A stretch of DNA of 15,466 nt from Bacillota bacterium (GTDB lineage: Bacteria > Bacillota_A > Clostridia > Peptostreptococcales > Anaerovoracaceae): NCBI GenBank assembly GCA_017437925.1, contig JAFRWQ010000032.1, forward strand, positions 1 to 15,466. Reading direction: 5' to 3'. The notes beneath the pieces are model-generated. The model was given only the letters and a program-made list of their open reading frames with translations. It did no database searches and had not been told where the DNA came from. Below are positions 1-6,760 of this stretch, piece by piece. The first letter of the stretch is position 1, and the number at the start of each line of letters is the position of its first letter. Position numbers and translations under genes: made by a program.

Positions 1-1752
1 ATAGACGAGGTCTTCCCCGAGCTCCTGCCCGCGGAGAGAAGGACCCTCGCCACCCTGGTATATTATCCCGAAGAAAAACTGGAGATCCTCAAAAGCGAAA
101 CAGATGACCTGCACGGGCTTTATTCGTCCATACTCTACAGGCTCATCAGGCTGCTGCGCAGGGTCTCCTTTAAGTATACCCGCTCATTCGTGCGCAAGCA
201 GATGCCCAGGGAATACTCCTACATCATGGAGGAGCTGCTCTACGGTTCCAACGAGGAAGCCCTCGGCAGGGCCAACCACCGCCAGGACATCATCAACTCC
301 ATCATCGAGATCGGGGCCGCCGACGCCTTCATCAAGGATCTCTGCGAACTCATTTCAAATCTTGCCATCTACAAGCTGCACATAGTGGGAGACCTCTTCG
401 ACAGAGGAGCCGGCAGCGACAAGGTCATAGACATGCTCAAGTCCTTCGGCAGGGTGGACATCCAGTGGGGCAACCACGACATACTCTGGATGGGCGCCGC
501 CGCGGGAAACAAGGCCTGCATAGCCAACGTCATCAGGATATGCACCCGCTACGACAACCTGCACACCCTTGAGGTGGGCTACGGCATAAGCTTAAGGCCT
601 CTGGTGACCTTCGCCTTAAGGACTTACGAGGACGATCCCTGCACCGATTTCAAGGCCGCGGTCACCGTCAAGGACGCCATGACCGATACCGATCTGGAGA
701 GCCTCAGAAAGATAGGCAAAGCCATAGCGATCATGCAGTTCAAGCTCGAGGGCCAGCTGGTGGCGGAGCACCCCCACTACGAGATGGATTACATCGGGCA
801 TCTCGACAAGATCGACTATGAGAAGCACACCATAGACGTAGACGGCGTCAACTACCCGATGGTCAGCTGCAACTTCCCGACCGTGGACCCGGCCGATCCC
901 TACGCCCTCACTCCCGAGGAAGACGCTGTCATGGACAGGCTCCAGTCCGCCTTCATGGAGAGCGAGCTCCTGCAGGACCACGTCCGCTTCCTCTATGCCA
1001 AGGGCAGCATGTACAAGCTGGTCAACGGCAACCTGCTCTTCCACGGCGCCGTGCCCGTCACCAAGGAAGGGGAGTTCGACGTGATGCAGACCGATGACGG
1101 ACCCATGACCGGCAAGGCCTGGTTCGACTACGCCGACAGGCTGGTGAGAGCCGGCTACTTCGGCGCCGACCCCGCCAGGAAGAAGAGGGGCATAGACCTC
1201 TGCTGGTACCTGTGGTGCGGTTACAAATCGCCTCTCTTCGGCAAGAAGAAGATCACCACCTTCGAGCGCCTCTTCATAGAGGACGAGAGCACCTGGAAGG
1301 AAGCCAAGAACCCCTACTACAACCACATAGACGAGGTCCCCTTCATAGAGAAGGTGCTGGCCGAGTTCGGAGGGAACGTGGAGACGGGAGCCGTCATAAA
1401 CGGCCACATCCCCGTGAAGAAGGGCAGCAAGCCCATACACGCCGACGGCAGGGCCCTGATCATAGACGGAGGCTTCGCCAAGGCCTATCAGAAGACCACC
1501 GGCATAGCCGGATACTCCCTGGTCCAGAACTCCTACGGCTTCATACTCTCGGCCCACGAGCCCTTCGTTTCCAAGGAGAAGGCTGTGCTCGAGGAGCTGG
1601 ACATCCACTCCTCCCAGGTCGCGAGAGAAGACGTCACCAGGCGCATGCTCAACAAGGACACCGACCAGGGCAAGGAGATACAGGAGCAGATCGACTGCCT
1701 GAAGCTGCTGCTGGAGGCCTACCGCGAAGGCGTCATAACCCAGGGCGAATAA
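1..1752 (+). CDS. fbp: Fructose-1,6-bisphosphatase, class III (5' end outside window)
   Basis: The frame is open from the first base, so the gene begins upstream of the window; 583 residues are visible, against roughly 640-670 for the family. It should hydrolyse fructose 1,6-bisphosphate to fructose 6-phosphate in the cytoplasm during gluconeogenesis. The metallophosphoesterase core is visible: GDLFDRG at bases 388-408 and GNHD at 469-480, which carry metal ligands in this superfamily. A later NGHIPVKKG segment (about 1408-1434) supplies the His-containing C-terminal part of the site. The sequence after that, with ELDIHSSQVAREDVTRRML, is the usual tail of class III enzymes. The class is typical of Firmicutes and unrelated to the classical FBPase fold. 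An internal ATG at 190 is not the start, because the upstream residues continue the same protein without interruption. A hairpin follows the stop. Confidence 0.93.
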   Translation: MDEVFPELLPAERRTLATLVYYPEEKLEILKSETDDLHGLYSSILYRLIRLLRRVSFKYTRSFVRKQMPREYSYIMEELLYGSNEEALGRANHRQDIINSIIEIGAADAFIKDLCELISNLAIYKLHIVGDLFDRGAGSDKVIDMLKSFGRVDIQWGNHDILWMGAAAGNKACIANVIRICTRYDNLHTLEVGYGISLRPLVTFALRTYEDDPCTDFKAAVTVKDAMTDTDLESLRKIGKAIAIMQFKLEGQLVAEHPHYEMDYIGHLDKIDYEKHTIDVDGVNYPMVSCNFPTVDPADPYALTPEEDAVMDRLQSAFMESELLQDHVRFLYAKGSMYKLVNGNLLFHGAVPVTKEGEFDVMQTDDGPMTGKAWFDYADRLVRAGYFGADPARKKRGIDLCWYLWCGYKSPLFGKKKITTFERLFIEDESTWKEAKNPYYNHIDEVPFIEKVLAEFGGNVETGAVINGHIPVKKGSKPIHADGRALIIDGGFAKAYQKTTGIAGYSLVQNSYGFILSAHEPFVSKEKAVLEELDIHSSQVAREDVTRRMLNKDTDQGKEIQEQIDCLKLLLEAYREGVITQGE

Positions 1753-1765
1753 ACACAGTAAACCT

Positions 1766-1807
1766 ATGCCGCGGGCCGGTCTTTGGGCTGCGGCGTTAAC
1801 AGTTTTT
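1766..1807 (+). terminator. Candidate terminator or attenuator after fbp
   Basis: Arms 1766-1777 and 1785-1796 pair over about 12 positions (GC-rich core, two G-T wobbles, one mismatch) around a 7-base loop. A run of five T lies at 1803-1807, several bases beyond the stem, so the T tract is displaced and the terminator is not ideal. The Shine-Dalgarno site of the next gene begins only 11 bases later, leaving no room for a separate promoter downstream. Confidence 0.45.
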
Positions 1808-1817
1808 CATCGTAAAG

Positions 1818-1825
1818 AAGGAGGT
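1818..1825 (+). promoter_or_regulatory. Strong ribosome binding site of first amidohydrolase
   Basis: AAGGAGGT, a full match to the anti-Shine-Dalgarno sequence, ends four bases before the ATG at 1830. This fixes the start and predicts strong translation. Confidence 0.85.
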
Positions 1826-1829
1826 AAAC

Positions 1830-2990
1830 ATGCTTTTAATCAAAGGCGGAAAAGTAGTGACCGTGACGGGCGAGACCATAAACAACGGCGTGGTCGCGGC
1901 TGACAAGGGGAAGATAGTCTTCGTCGGAAAGGATTTCGACGCTCCCAGCGACGCCAAGGTCATCAACGCCAGAGGCAAGTGGGTCACCCCGGGTCTCATC
2001 GACGCCCATACCCACATCTCAAACTTCAACGATCTCAAGGATATGGCCAGCCAGATCGACGGAAACGAGACTTCCGATCCCATCACTCCCCAGGTAAGGG
2101 CCATAGACGCCGTCTATCCCTTTGAGAACGGCATCAAGCTGGCAAGACAGGCCGGTTTCACCACAGTCTGCATACTGCCCGGCAGCGCCAACCTCATCGG
2201 AGGCGTGGGCCAGACCTTCAAGCTCAAAAAGTGCCAGTTCGTCAACGACATGGTAATGCCCGGAACTGAAGTCATGAAGTTCGCCCTGGGCGAGAACCCC
2301 AGGAACCGCTACGGAAAGCAGGGCAAGATGCCCGCGACCCGCATGGGCAGCGCCGCTCTTCTGAGGAACGCCCTCTACGACGCAAAGGTATATTCCGACG
2401 CCCTCAAGGAAGCCGAGAAGGATCCCTCCAAGGCTCCCAAGCCCAACTTCAAGCTCGACGCCCTGGTACCCGTGGTCAGGGGCGAGATGAAGTGCCGCAT
2501 GCACGCCCACAGGGCCGACGACATCGCGACCCACGTGCGCATCGCCGAGGAGTTCGGACTCAAGTACAGCATCGAGCACTGCACCGAGGGCTGGATGATA
2601 CTCGATTTCCTCAAGGAGCACAATGTCACCGCCATCGTCGGACCGCTGCTCATGGGAAGAGGCAAGTTCGAGATCTGGAACAGGCGCCTCGACATGCCCG
2701 CCATGATGGAGGAAGCCGGCATCAACTTCATGTTGACCGCTGACTCCGGCGGAGACACCCAGTACCTGCCCGTCCACGTCGGCATGTGCATGGCCATGGG
2801 TCTTCCCGAGAAGGCCGCCTTCGAAGCCGTCACCATCCGTCCCGCCAAGTGGCTGGGAGTCGCCGACAGAGTGGGCTCCATAGAAGTGGGCAAGGACGCC
2901 GATCTTGCCATCTTCAACGGTCATCCCTTCAACAACATGACCCGCTGCCAGTACACCGTCGTCGAAGGCGAAGTATTCCAGAACTTCTAA
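1830..2990 (+). CDS. Metal-dependent amidohydrolase, tandem copy 1
   Basis: A 386-residue amidohydrolase-superfamily protein of the imidazolonepropionase/dihydroorotase-like type, probably cytoplasmic. The N-terminal beta-sandwich (about 1-55) leads into PGLIDAHTH, whose His60 and His62 are the paired metal ligands. His225/His227 (MHAHRAD), His250 (IEHCTEG) and Asp305 (LTADSGGD) fit the remaining ligand and catalytic positions of the TIM barrel. The C terminus closes with the family's VGSIEVGKDADLAIF strand segment (about 348-362). There is no signal peptide. The enzyme should hydrolyse a cyclic or linear amide; the substrate cannot be told from sequence. It is 12 bases from a paralogue with 335 of 386 identical residues and no gaps, and the two are surely co-transcribed. 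The start is set by a perfect ribosome binding site. It lies downstream of fbp, but no functional link is evident. Confidence 0.88.
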   Translation: MLLIKGGKVVTVTGETINNGVVAADKGKIVFVGKDFDAPSDAKVINARGKWVTPGLIDAHTHISNFNDLKDMASQIDGNETSDPITPQVRAIDAVYPFENGIKLARQAGFTTVCILPGSANLIGGVGQTFKLKKCQFVNDMVMPGTEVMKFALGENPRNRYGKQGKMPATRMGSAALLRNALYDAKVYSDALKEAEKDPSKAPKPNFKLDALVPVVRGEMKCRMHAHRADDIATHVRIAEEFGLKYSIEHCTEGWMILDFLKEHNVTAIVGPLLMGRGKFEIWNRRLDMPAMMEEAGINFMLTADSGGDTQYLPVHVGMCMAMGLPEKAAFEAVTIRPAKWLGVADRVGSIEVGKDADLAIFNGHPFNNMTRCQYTVVEGEVFQNF

Positions 2991-3002
2991 GGAGGATAAA
3001 TC

Positions 3003-4163
3003 ATGCTCGTAATAAAGAACGGAACAGTCGTAACCGTAACCGGTGAGACCATAAAGAACGGCACAGTCGCTGTCGACAAGGGCAAGATCGTATTCGTCGG
3101 CAAGGAGTTCGACGCGCCCAGCGACGCCCAGGTCATCAACGCCAGAGGCAAGTGGGTAAGCCCGGGCCTCATCGACGCCCACACCCACATTTCCAACTTC
3201 GCCGATATGACCGACAGGAACAGCCAGATCGACGGCAACGAGATGTCCGACCCCATCACCCCCCAGGTGAGGGCCATAGACGCCGTCTATCCCTTTGAGA
3301 ACGGCATCAAGCTGGCCAGAGAAGCAGGTTTCACCAGCGTCTGCATACTGCCCGGCAGCGCCAACCTCATCGGAGGCGTGGGCCAGACCTTCAAGCTCAA
3401 GAAGGCCGAATTCGTGGAAGACATGGCAGTGCCCGGCACCGAAGTCATGAAGTTCGCCCTGGGCGAGAACCCCAGAAGAGTCTACGGAAGCAACGGCAAG
3501 ATGCCCATGACCCGCATGGGCAACGCGGCCCTCATGAGAAACGCCCTCTATGACGCCAAGGTATATTCCGACGCCCTGAAGGCCGCCGAGAAGGACCCCT
3601 CCAAGGCTCCCAAGCCCGACTTCAAGCTTGACGCCCTGGTACCCGTCGTAAGAGGCGAGATGAAGTGCCGCATGCACGCCCACAGGGCCGATGACATCGC
3701 CACCCACGTCCGTATCGCCGAGGAGTTCGGCCTCAAGTACAGCATAGAGCACTGCACCGAGGGCTGGATGATACTCAACTTCCTCAAGAAGCACAACGTC
3801 ACCGCCATCGTGGGACCCCTGCTCATGAGCAGAGCCAAGATGGAGATCTGGAACAGGCGCCTCGACATGCCCGCCATGATGGAGGAAGCCGGCATCAACT
3901 TCATGCTGACCGCGGACTCCGGCGGCGACACCCAATACCTGCCCATCCACGTGGGAATGTGCATGGGAATGGGCCTCTCCGAGAAGGCCGCCTTCGAAGC
4001 CATGACCATCCGTCCCGCCAGGTGGCTCGGGATCGCCGACAGGACCGGCTCCATCGAAGTCGGAAAAGACGCGGATCTCGCCATCTTCACCGGACATCCC
4101 TTCAGCAACTTCAGCCGCTGCCAGTACACCATCATCGACGGAGAAGTCTATCAGAACTTCTGA
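3003..4163 (+). CDS. Metal-dependent amidohydrolase, tandem copy 2
   Basis: This 386-residue paralogue aligns end to end with the preceding gene, with 51 substitutions and no indel. All metal-site residues are kept: His60/His62 in DAHTH, His225/His227, His250 and Asp305. Differences cluster at the N terminus (1-80), around 135-175, near 275-280 and in the last 20 residues, while 211-258 is identical in both. The pair may therefore share chemistry and differ in substrate or in subunit contacts. The ribosome binding site AAGGAGG overlaps the previous stop codon (2989-2995), so translation is probably coupled. A strong terminator follows. The substrate is unknown; hetero-oligomer formation is possible but is inference only. 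Confidence 0.88.
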   Translation: MLVIKNGTVVTVTGETIKNGTVAVDKGKIVFVGKEFDAPSDAQVINARGKWVSPGLIDAHTHISNFADMTDRNSQIDGNEMSDPITPQVRAIDAVYPFENGIKLAREAGFTSVCILPGSANLIGGVGQTFKLKKAEFVEDMAVPGTEVMKFALGENPRRVYGSNGKMPMTRMGNAALMRNALYDAKVYSDALKAAEKDPSKAPKPDFKLDALVPVVRGEMKCRMHAHRADDIATHVRIAEEFGLKYSIEHCTEGWMILNFLKKHNVTAIVGPLLMSRAKMEIWNRRLDMPAMMEEAGINFMLTADSGGDTQYLPIHVGMCMGMGLSEKAAFEAMTIRPARWLGIADRTGSIEVGKDADLAIFTGHPFSNFSRCQYTIIDGEVYQNF

Positions 4164-4180
4164 TGATATCGTAAAACAAG

Positions 4181-4214
4181 AGACCGGACTGCCTGTCGGG
4201 CGGTCCGGTCTTTT
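4181..4214 (+). terminator. Intrinsic terminator, probably bidirectional
   Basis: A 13-bp stem (4181-4193 with 4199-4211, one G-T pair) closes a 5-base loop and is followed by TTTT at 4211-4214. Read on the minus strand, the same stem is followed by CTTGTTTTA, so it can also end the minus-strand operon that converges here from 4261. Confidence 0.9.
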
Positions 4215-4260
4215 CGTGTTCGTGTTTATATCCGGCAAAGGTCAGCGGGTATCTGCGCCT

Positions 4261-5400
4261 TTACAGCTTTGCCAGCACCTCGTCTATGACGGGCATATCC
4301 ATGATGTTCTCCGCGTAGTGGGCGTCGAGGACGGTGCCGTCTCTGCCGACGATGAACATGGCGGGCAGCTGCAGCTCGTCGCCCTCGAAATCGCCGTGCG
4401 AGAAGCCGTACTTGGCGCATTTGGCGCCTTTGGCGGTGAGCTTGCCGAGGTTCGCGAGATTCCCCAGCAGGGCCTGCTTGTTCTTTGCGGACTCGATCTT
4501 AAGGCTCTGATAGAAGTCCAGCTTATTGTCCAGTATGAGGTCGAAGGGGAGCCTGTTCTCCCCGAATTCGGCCTGTCCGTGGGCCTTGTCGCTCTGCATA
4601 AGGAAGCAGACCTGAGCTCCCTTCGCCCTGAACTCCTCGTATCTTTCCTTTACCATCTCCACATCGAGCCTGCAGACGGTGCAGCCGAGATAGCGCAGGA
4701 CCCAGAATACGGTCTTGTCGGCTTTGGCGAAGAGATCGTCCGTGTTCTTTCCGTCCTCCCAGGCGGTATCGTAGGTGAATGAGGGGAACTTGTCTCCGGC
4801 CCTGAGCTTTGCGGGCTCGTGACTGGGGGCGTCGGGAAGCATCGCGAGGACCTCCTCAACGCCGGGCATATCGCCGCTGTTTTCGGCGTAGTGCGCATAG
4901 ACCACATTGGCGTCCTCGTTGAGTATGAAGATCGCGGGCAGCTGCAGCTCGTCTCCTTCGTAGTCGCCATGGCTGAAGCCGTATTTGGCCAGCTGTTCTC
5001 TGATGGCGGCGTATCTCGCTCTCACCGCTTCGGGGTCGCCGTTGCCGCGCATCTCTTCTTTGGAAGCCGCGGGCTTTATATCCAGCTCCTTGTAGATCTT
5101 CATCTGAGGATCGCATACGAACTCAAAGGGCATGGCGTCCTCGCTGCCGAATTCCTTCTGTATATGGGCCTGGTCGCTCTGCATCACCATTATGACCTGG
5201 GCGTTCTTCGCCAGGAAGCGGTCATACTGTTCTTTGATGTATTCGCTGGTCAGCCTGCAGGTGGGGCAGCCGATGTAGCGGAGCACCCAGAAGACTGTCC
5301 TGAACCTGCCTTTGCAGGCGTCTTTCAGCTGTACGTCCGTCTTCCAGCCGGTATCATAGGTGAAGTCGGGCATGGCGTCGCCGTTCTTGAGTTTTGGCAT
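4261..5400 (-). CDS. Double-domain thioredoxin-fold (AhpC/TSA-like) redoxin
   Basis: 379 residues built from two homologous halves (about 3-190 and 196-379), each a peroxiredoxin/thioredoxin-like domain. Each half has the run TVFWVLRY-[IL]-GC-x-x-CR, placing CxxC at Cys45/Cys48 and Cys240/Cys243. Each also has MQSDxAH, the block YGFSHGDxEGDELQLPA (from 140 and 331), and HYAEN near its end. Classical peroxiredoxins use PxxxTxxC, so a CxxC at this place points to a PRXL2/AhpC-TSA_2-like disulfide reductase or atypical peroxide reductase. There is no signal peptide, so it is likely cytoplasmic. The start is fixed by a perfect AAGGAGGT at 5408-5415. It is the last gene of the minus-strand run behind an aldo/keto reductase; the 163-base gap before it could hold its own promoter, but I found no convincing boxes. 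Confidence 0.8.
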   Translation of the reverse strand: MPKLKNGDAMPDFTYDTGWKTDVQLKDACKGRFRTVFWVLRYIGCPTCRLTSEYIKEQYDRFLAKNAQVIMVMQSDQAHIQKEFGSEDAMPFEFVCDPQMKIYKELDIKPAASKEEMRGNGDPEAVRARYAAIREQLAKYGFSHGDYEGDELQLPAIFILNEDANVVYAHYAENSGDMPGVEEVLAMLPDAPSHEPAKLRAGDKFPSFTYDTAWEDGKNTDDLFAKADKTVFWVLRYLGCTVCRLDVEMVKERYEEFRAKGAQVCFLMQSDKAHGQAEFGENRLPFDLILDNKLDFYQSLKIESAKNKQALLGNLANLGKLTAKGAKCAKYGFSHGDFEGDELQLPAMFIVGRDGTVLDAHYAENIMDMPVIDEVLAKL

Positions 5401-5407
5401 TGTTCTG

Positions 5408-5415
5408 ACCTCCTT
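5408..5415 (-). promoter_or_regulatory. Strong ribosome binding site of the double redoxin
   Basis: On the minus strand AAGGAGGT lies seven bases before the ATG at 5400, a full match to the anti-Shine-Dalgarno sequence. Confidence 0.8.
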
Positions 5416-5520
5416 AAAACTGATGTTGATTTATTTTACATGCTTCGTCCTCAAAAAACAGCGTTCTCATCAAGAGGACAGAGGGGTCTTTTAGTGTTTT
5501 TACAGTCGGACAAGGCGCAG

Positions 5521-5543
5521 CCGGCGGTATATGTACCGGCCGG
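5521..5543 (-). other. Stem-loop in the gap between aldo/keto reductase and redoxin
   Basis: On the minus strand, nine base pairs (4 + 5 with one bulged C) enclose a 4-base loop about 20 bases after the aldo/keto reductase stop. No T run follows, so it is not a standard intrinsic terminator. It could be an mRNA-processing or stabilising hairpin that sets the relative level of the last gene. The rest of the 5401-5563 gap shows nothing clear apart from the ribosome binding site. Confidence 0.35.
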
Positions 5544-5563
5544 GGCGGAAATATCAAGGACCG

Positions 5564-6712
5564 CTATTTCTTCTTCGCGGCGTCCCTTTCCTCGATGATG
5601 GCGGCGAACTCGCTCATCATGCCCGGAATGTCTATGTTCTGGGGGCAGACGGCGGCGCAGGCTCCGCAGCCCAGGCAGTCCTTGGGCTGCATGGCGCGGG
5701 TCTTTACGACTCTTTCGATGGCCAGCCCTCCGTTGTTGTACTTGAACTCGTTGTAGGCAGAGATCATCATGGGGATCTCTATCTGCTGCGGGCAGTAGGT
5801 CGTGCAGTAACGGCAGGAGGTGCAGGGGAGGGTCTTGACCTTGAGCATCTCGTCGGCAAAGCCCATGAGCAGTTCGATCTCCTCGCCGCTGAGGGGCTTC
5901 TCACAGTTGAAGGTGTCGATGTTCTCGACCAGCTGCTCCATGTTGGACATGCCCGAGAGCACCATGCCGACTCCCTCAAGGCCGTTGACGAACCTGAGGG
6001 CCCAGGCGGGAGCCTTTTCGTCCGGTCTGAACTCTCTGATCTTCTCCTCGTAGGCGTCGTCAAGCTTTGCCAGCTTTCCGCCTCTTACCGGCTCCATTAC
6101 CCAGACGCCCTTGCCGTAGCGCCTGAGCATTTCGACCTTTTCTTTGGCGTGCTGCAGCTTCCAGTCGAGCCAGTTGAGCTGGATCTGGACGAACTCCACC
6201 TCGTCGCCGAAGTACTGCAGGGCTCTTTCCAGGACGTCAAGCTGGCCGTGGCATGAAAAGCCCAGGTGCCTGATGCGGCCGTTTTTCTTCTGTTCCTTCA
6301 GGTACTCGAAGAGGCCCATCTCATCGTCAAGATACATGTCGACGTCCAGCTCGTTGATGTTGTGCATCAGGTAGAAGTCGAAGTAGGGTGTGCGGCACTT
6401 TTCCAGCTGCTTTTCGAAGATGGACTTGGCGTTCCTGAAATTGTTCAGGTCGTAGCCCGGGAACTTGCTGGCCAGGTAAAAGCTCTCTCTGGGATACTTC
6501 TCGAGAACTTCGCCCATTATGGTCTCGGACTTTCCTTCGTGGTAGCCCCAGGCCGTGTCGTAGTAGTTGATGCCGTTCTTCATGGCGTACGCCACCATCT
6601 CCCCGACCTGCTTCACGTCGACCTGCTTGGTCTCGGGGTCCAGGAGTGGAAGGCGCATGCAGCCCATGCCCAGCGCGGAGAGCTTCAGCCCTTTGAAATC
6701 CTTGTATTGCAT
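5564..6712 (-). CDS. Aldo/keto reductase with C-terminal 4Fe-4S ferredoxin domain
   Basis: A 382-residue two-part protein. Residues 1-290 form an aldo/keto reductase barrel with the expected catalytic tetrad: Asp52 and Tyr57 (YYDTAWGY), Lys83 (ASKFPG) and His117 (YLMHN). Residues 295-357 carry two CxxCxxCxxxC-P motifs (Cys297/300/303/307 and Cys346/349/352/356), each suited to bind a 4Fe-4S cluster. Such fusions are common in anaerobes and probably pass electrons between a ferredoxin-type donor and a carbonyl substrate; the substrate is not predictable. There is no signal peptide, so it is cytoplasmic. The start at 6712 is preceded by GAAGGAG. It follows the first-encoded M20 pair in the minus-strand run, separated from the nearer M20 gene by 48 bases containing a perfect hairpin. 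Confidence 0.9.
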   Translation of the reverse strand: MQYKDFKGLKLSALGMGCMRLPLLDPETKQVDVKQVGEMVAYAMKNGINYYDTAWGYHEGKSETIMGEVLEKYPRESFYLASKFPGYDLNNFRNAKSIFEKQLEKCRTPYFDFYLMHNINELDVDMYLDDEMGLFEYLKEQKKNGRIRHLGFSCHGQLDVLERALQYFGDEVEFVQIQLNWLDWKLQHAKEKVEMLRRYGKGVWVMEPVRGGKLAKLDDAYEEKIREFRPDEKAPAWALRFVNGLEGVGMVLSGMSNMEQLVENIDTFNCEKPLSGEEIELLMGFADEMLKVKTLPCTSCRYCTTYCPQQIEIPMMISAYNEFKYNNGGLAIERVVKTRAMQPKDCLGCGACAAVCPQNIDIPGMMSEFAAIIEERDAAKKK

Positions 6713-6732
6713 ATTAAACTCCTTCTCTTTGC

Positions 6733-6751
6733 GGGGCGCTTCGTGCGCCCC
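6733..6751 (-). other. Intercistronic hairpin between M20 peptidase and aldo/keto reductase
   Basis: A perfect 7-bp G+C stem (GGGGCGC with GCGCCCC) and a 5-base loop lie between the M20 stop and the reductase ribosome binding site. On the minus strand it is followed by an A/G-rich stretch, not T residues, so it is unlikely to terminate. Transcript processing or stabilisation is more plausible. Confidence 0.5.
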
Positions 6752-6760
6752 TTTCAGCGT

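Noticed and set aside
616..1608. A 330-codon minus-strand open frame inside fbp
   Set aside because: It is a shadow of the bisphosphatase gene, whose metal-site motifs are in the plus frame; low-complexity Val/Gly/Leu composition gives no support.
2019..4238. A 739-codon open frame on the minus strand across both amidohydrolases
   Set aside because: It lies antisense to two genes with clear family motifs and perfect ribosome sites. The frame is open because the sense genes avoid the codons that would give antisense stops, and it is repetitive only because the two genes are paralogues.
5446..5480. GTCCTC/GAGGAC arms in the gap before the redoxin gene as a terminator or operator
   Set aside because: Only six pairs are separated by a loop of more than 20 bases, with no T tract or promoter boxes in register.
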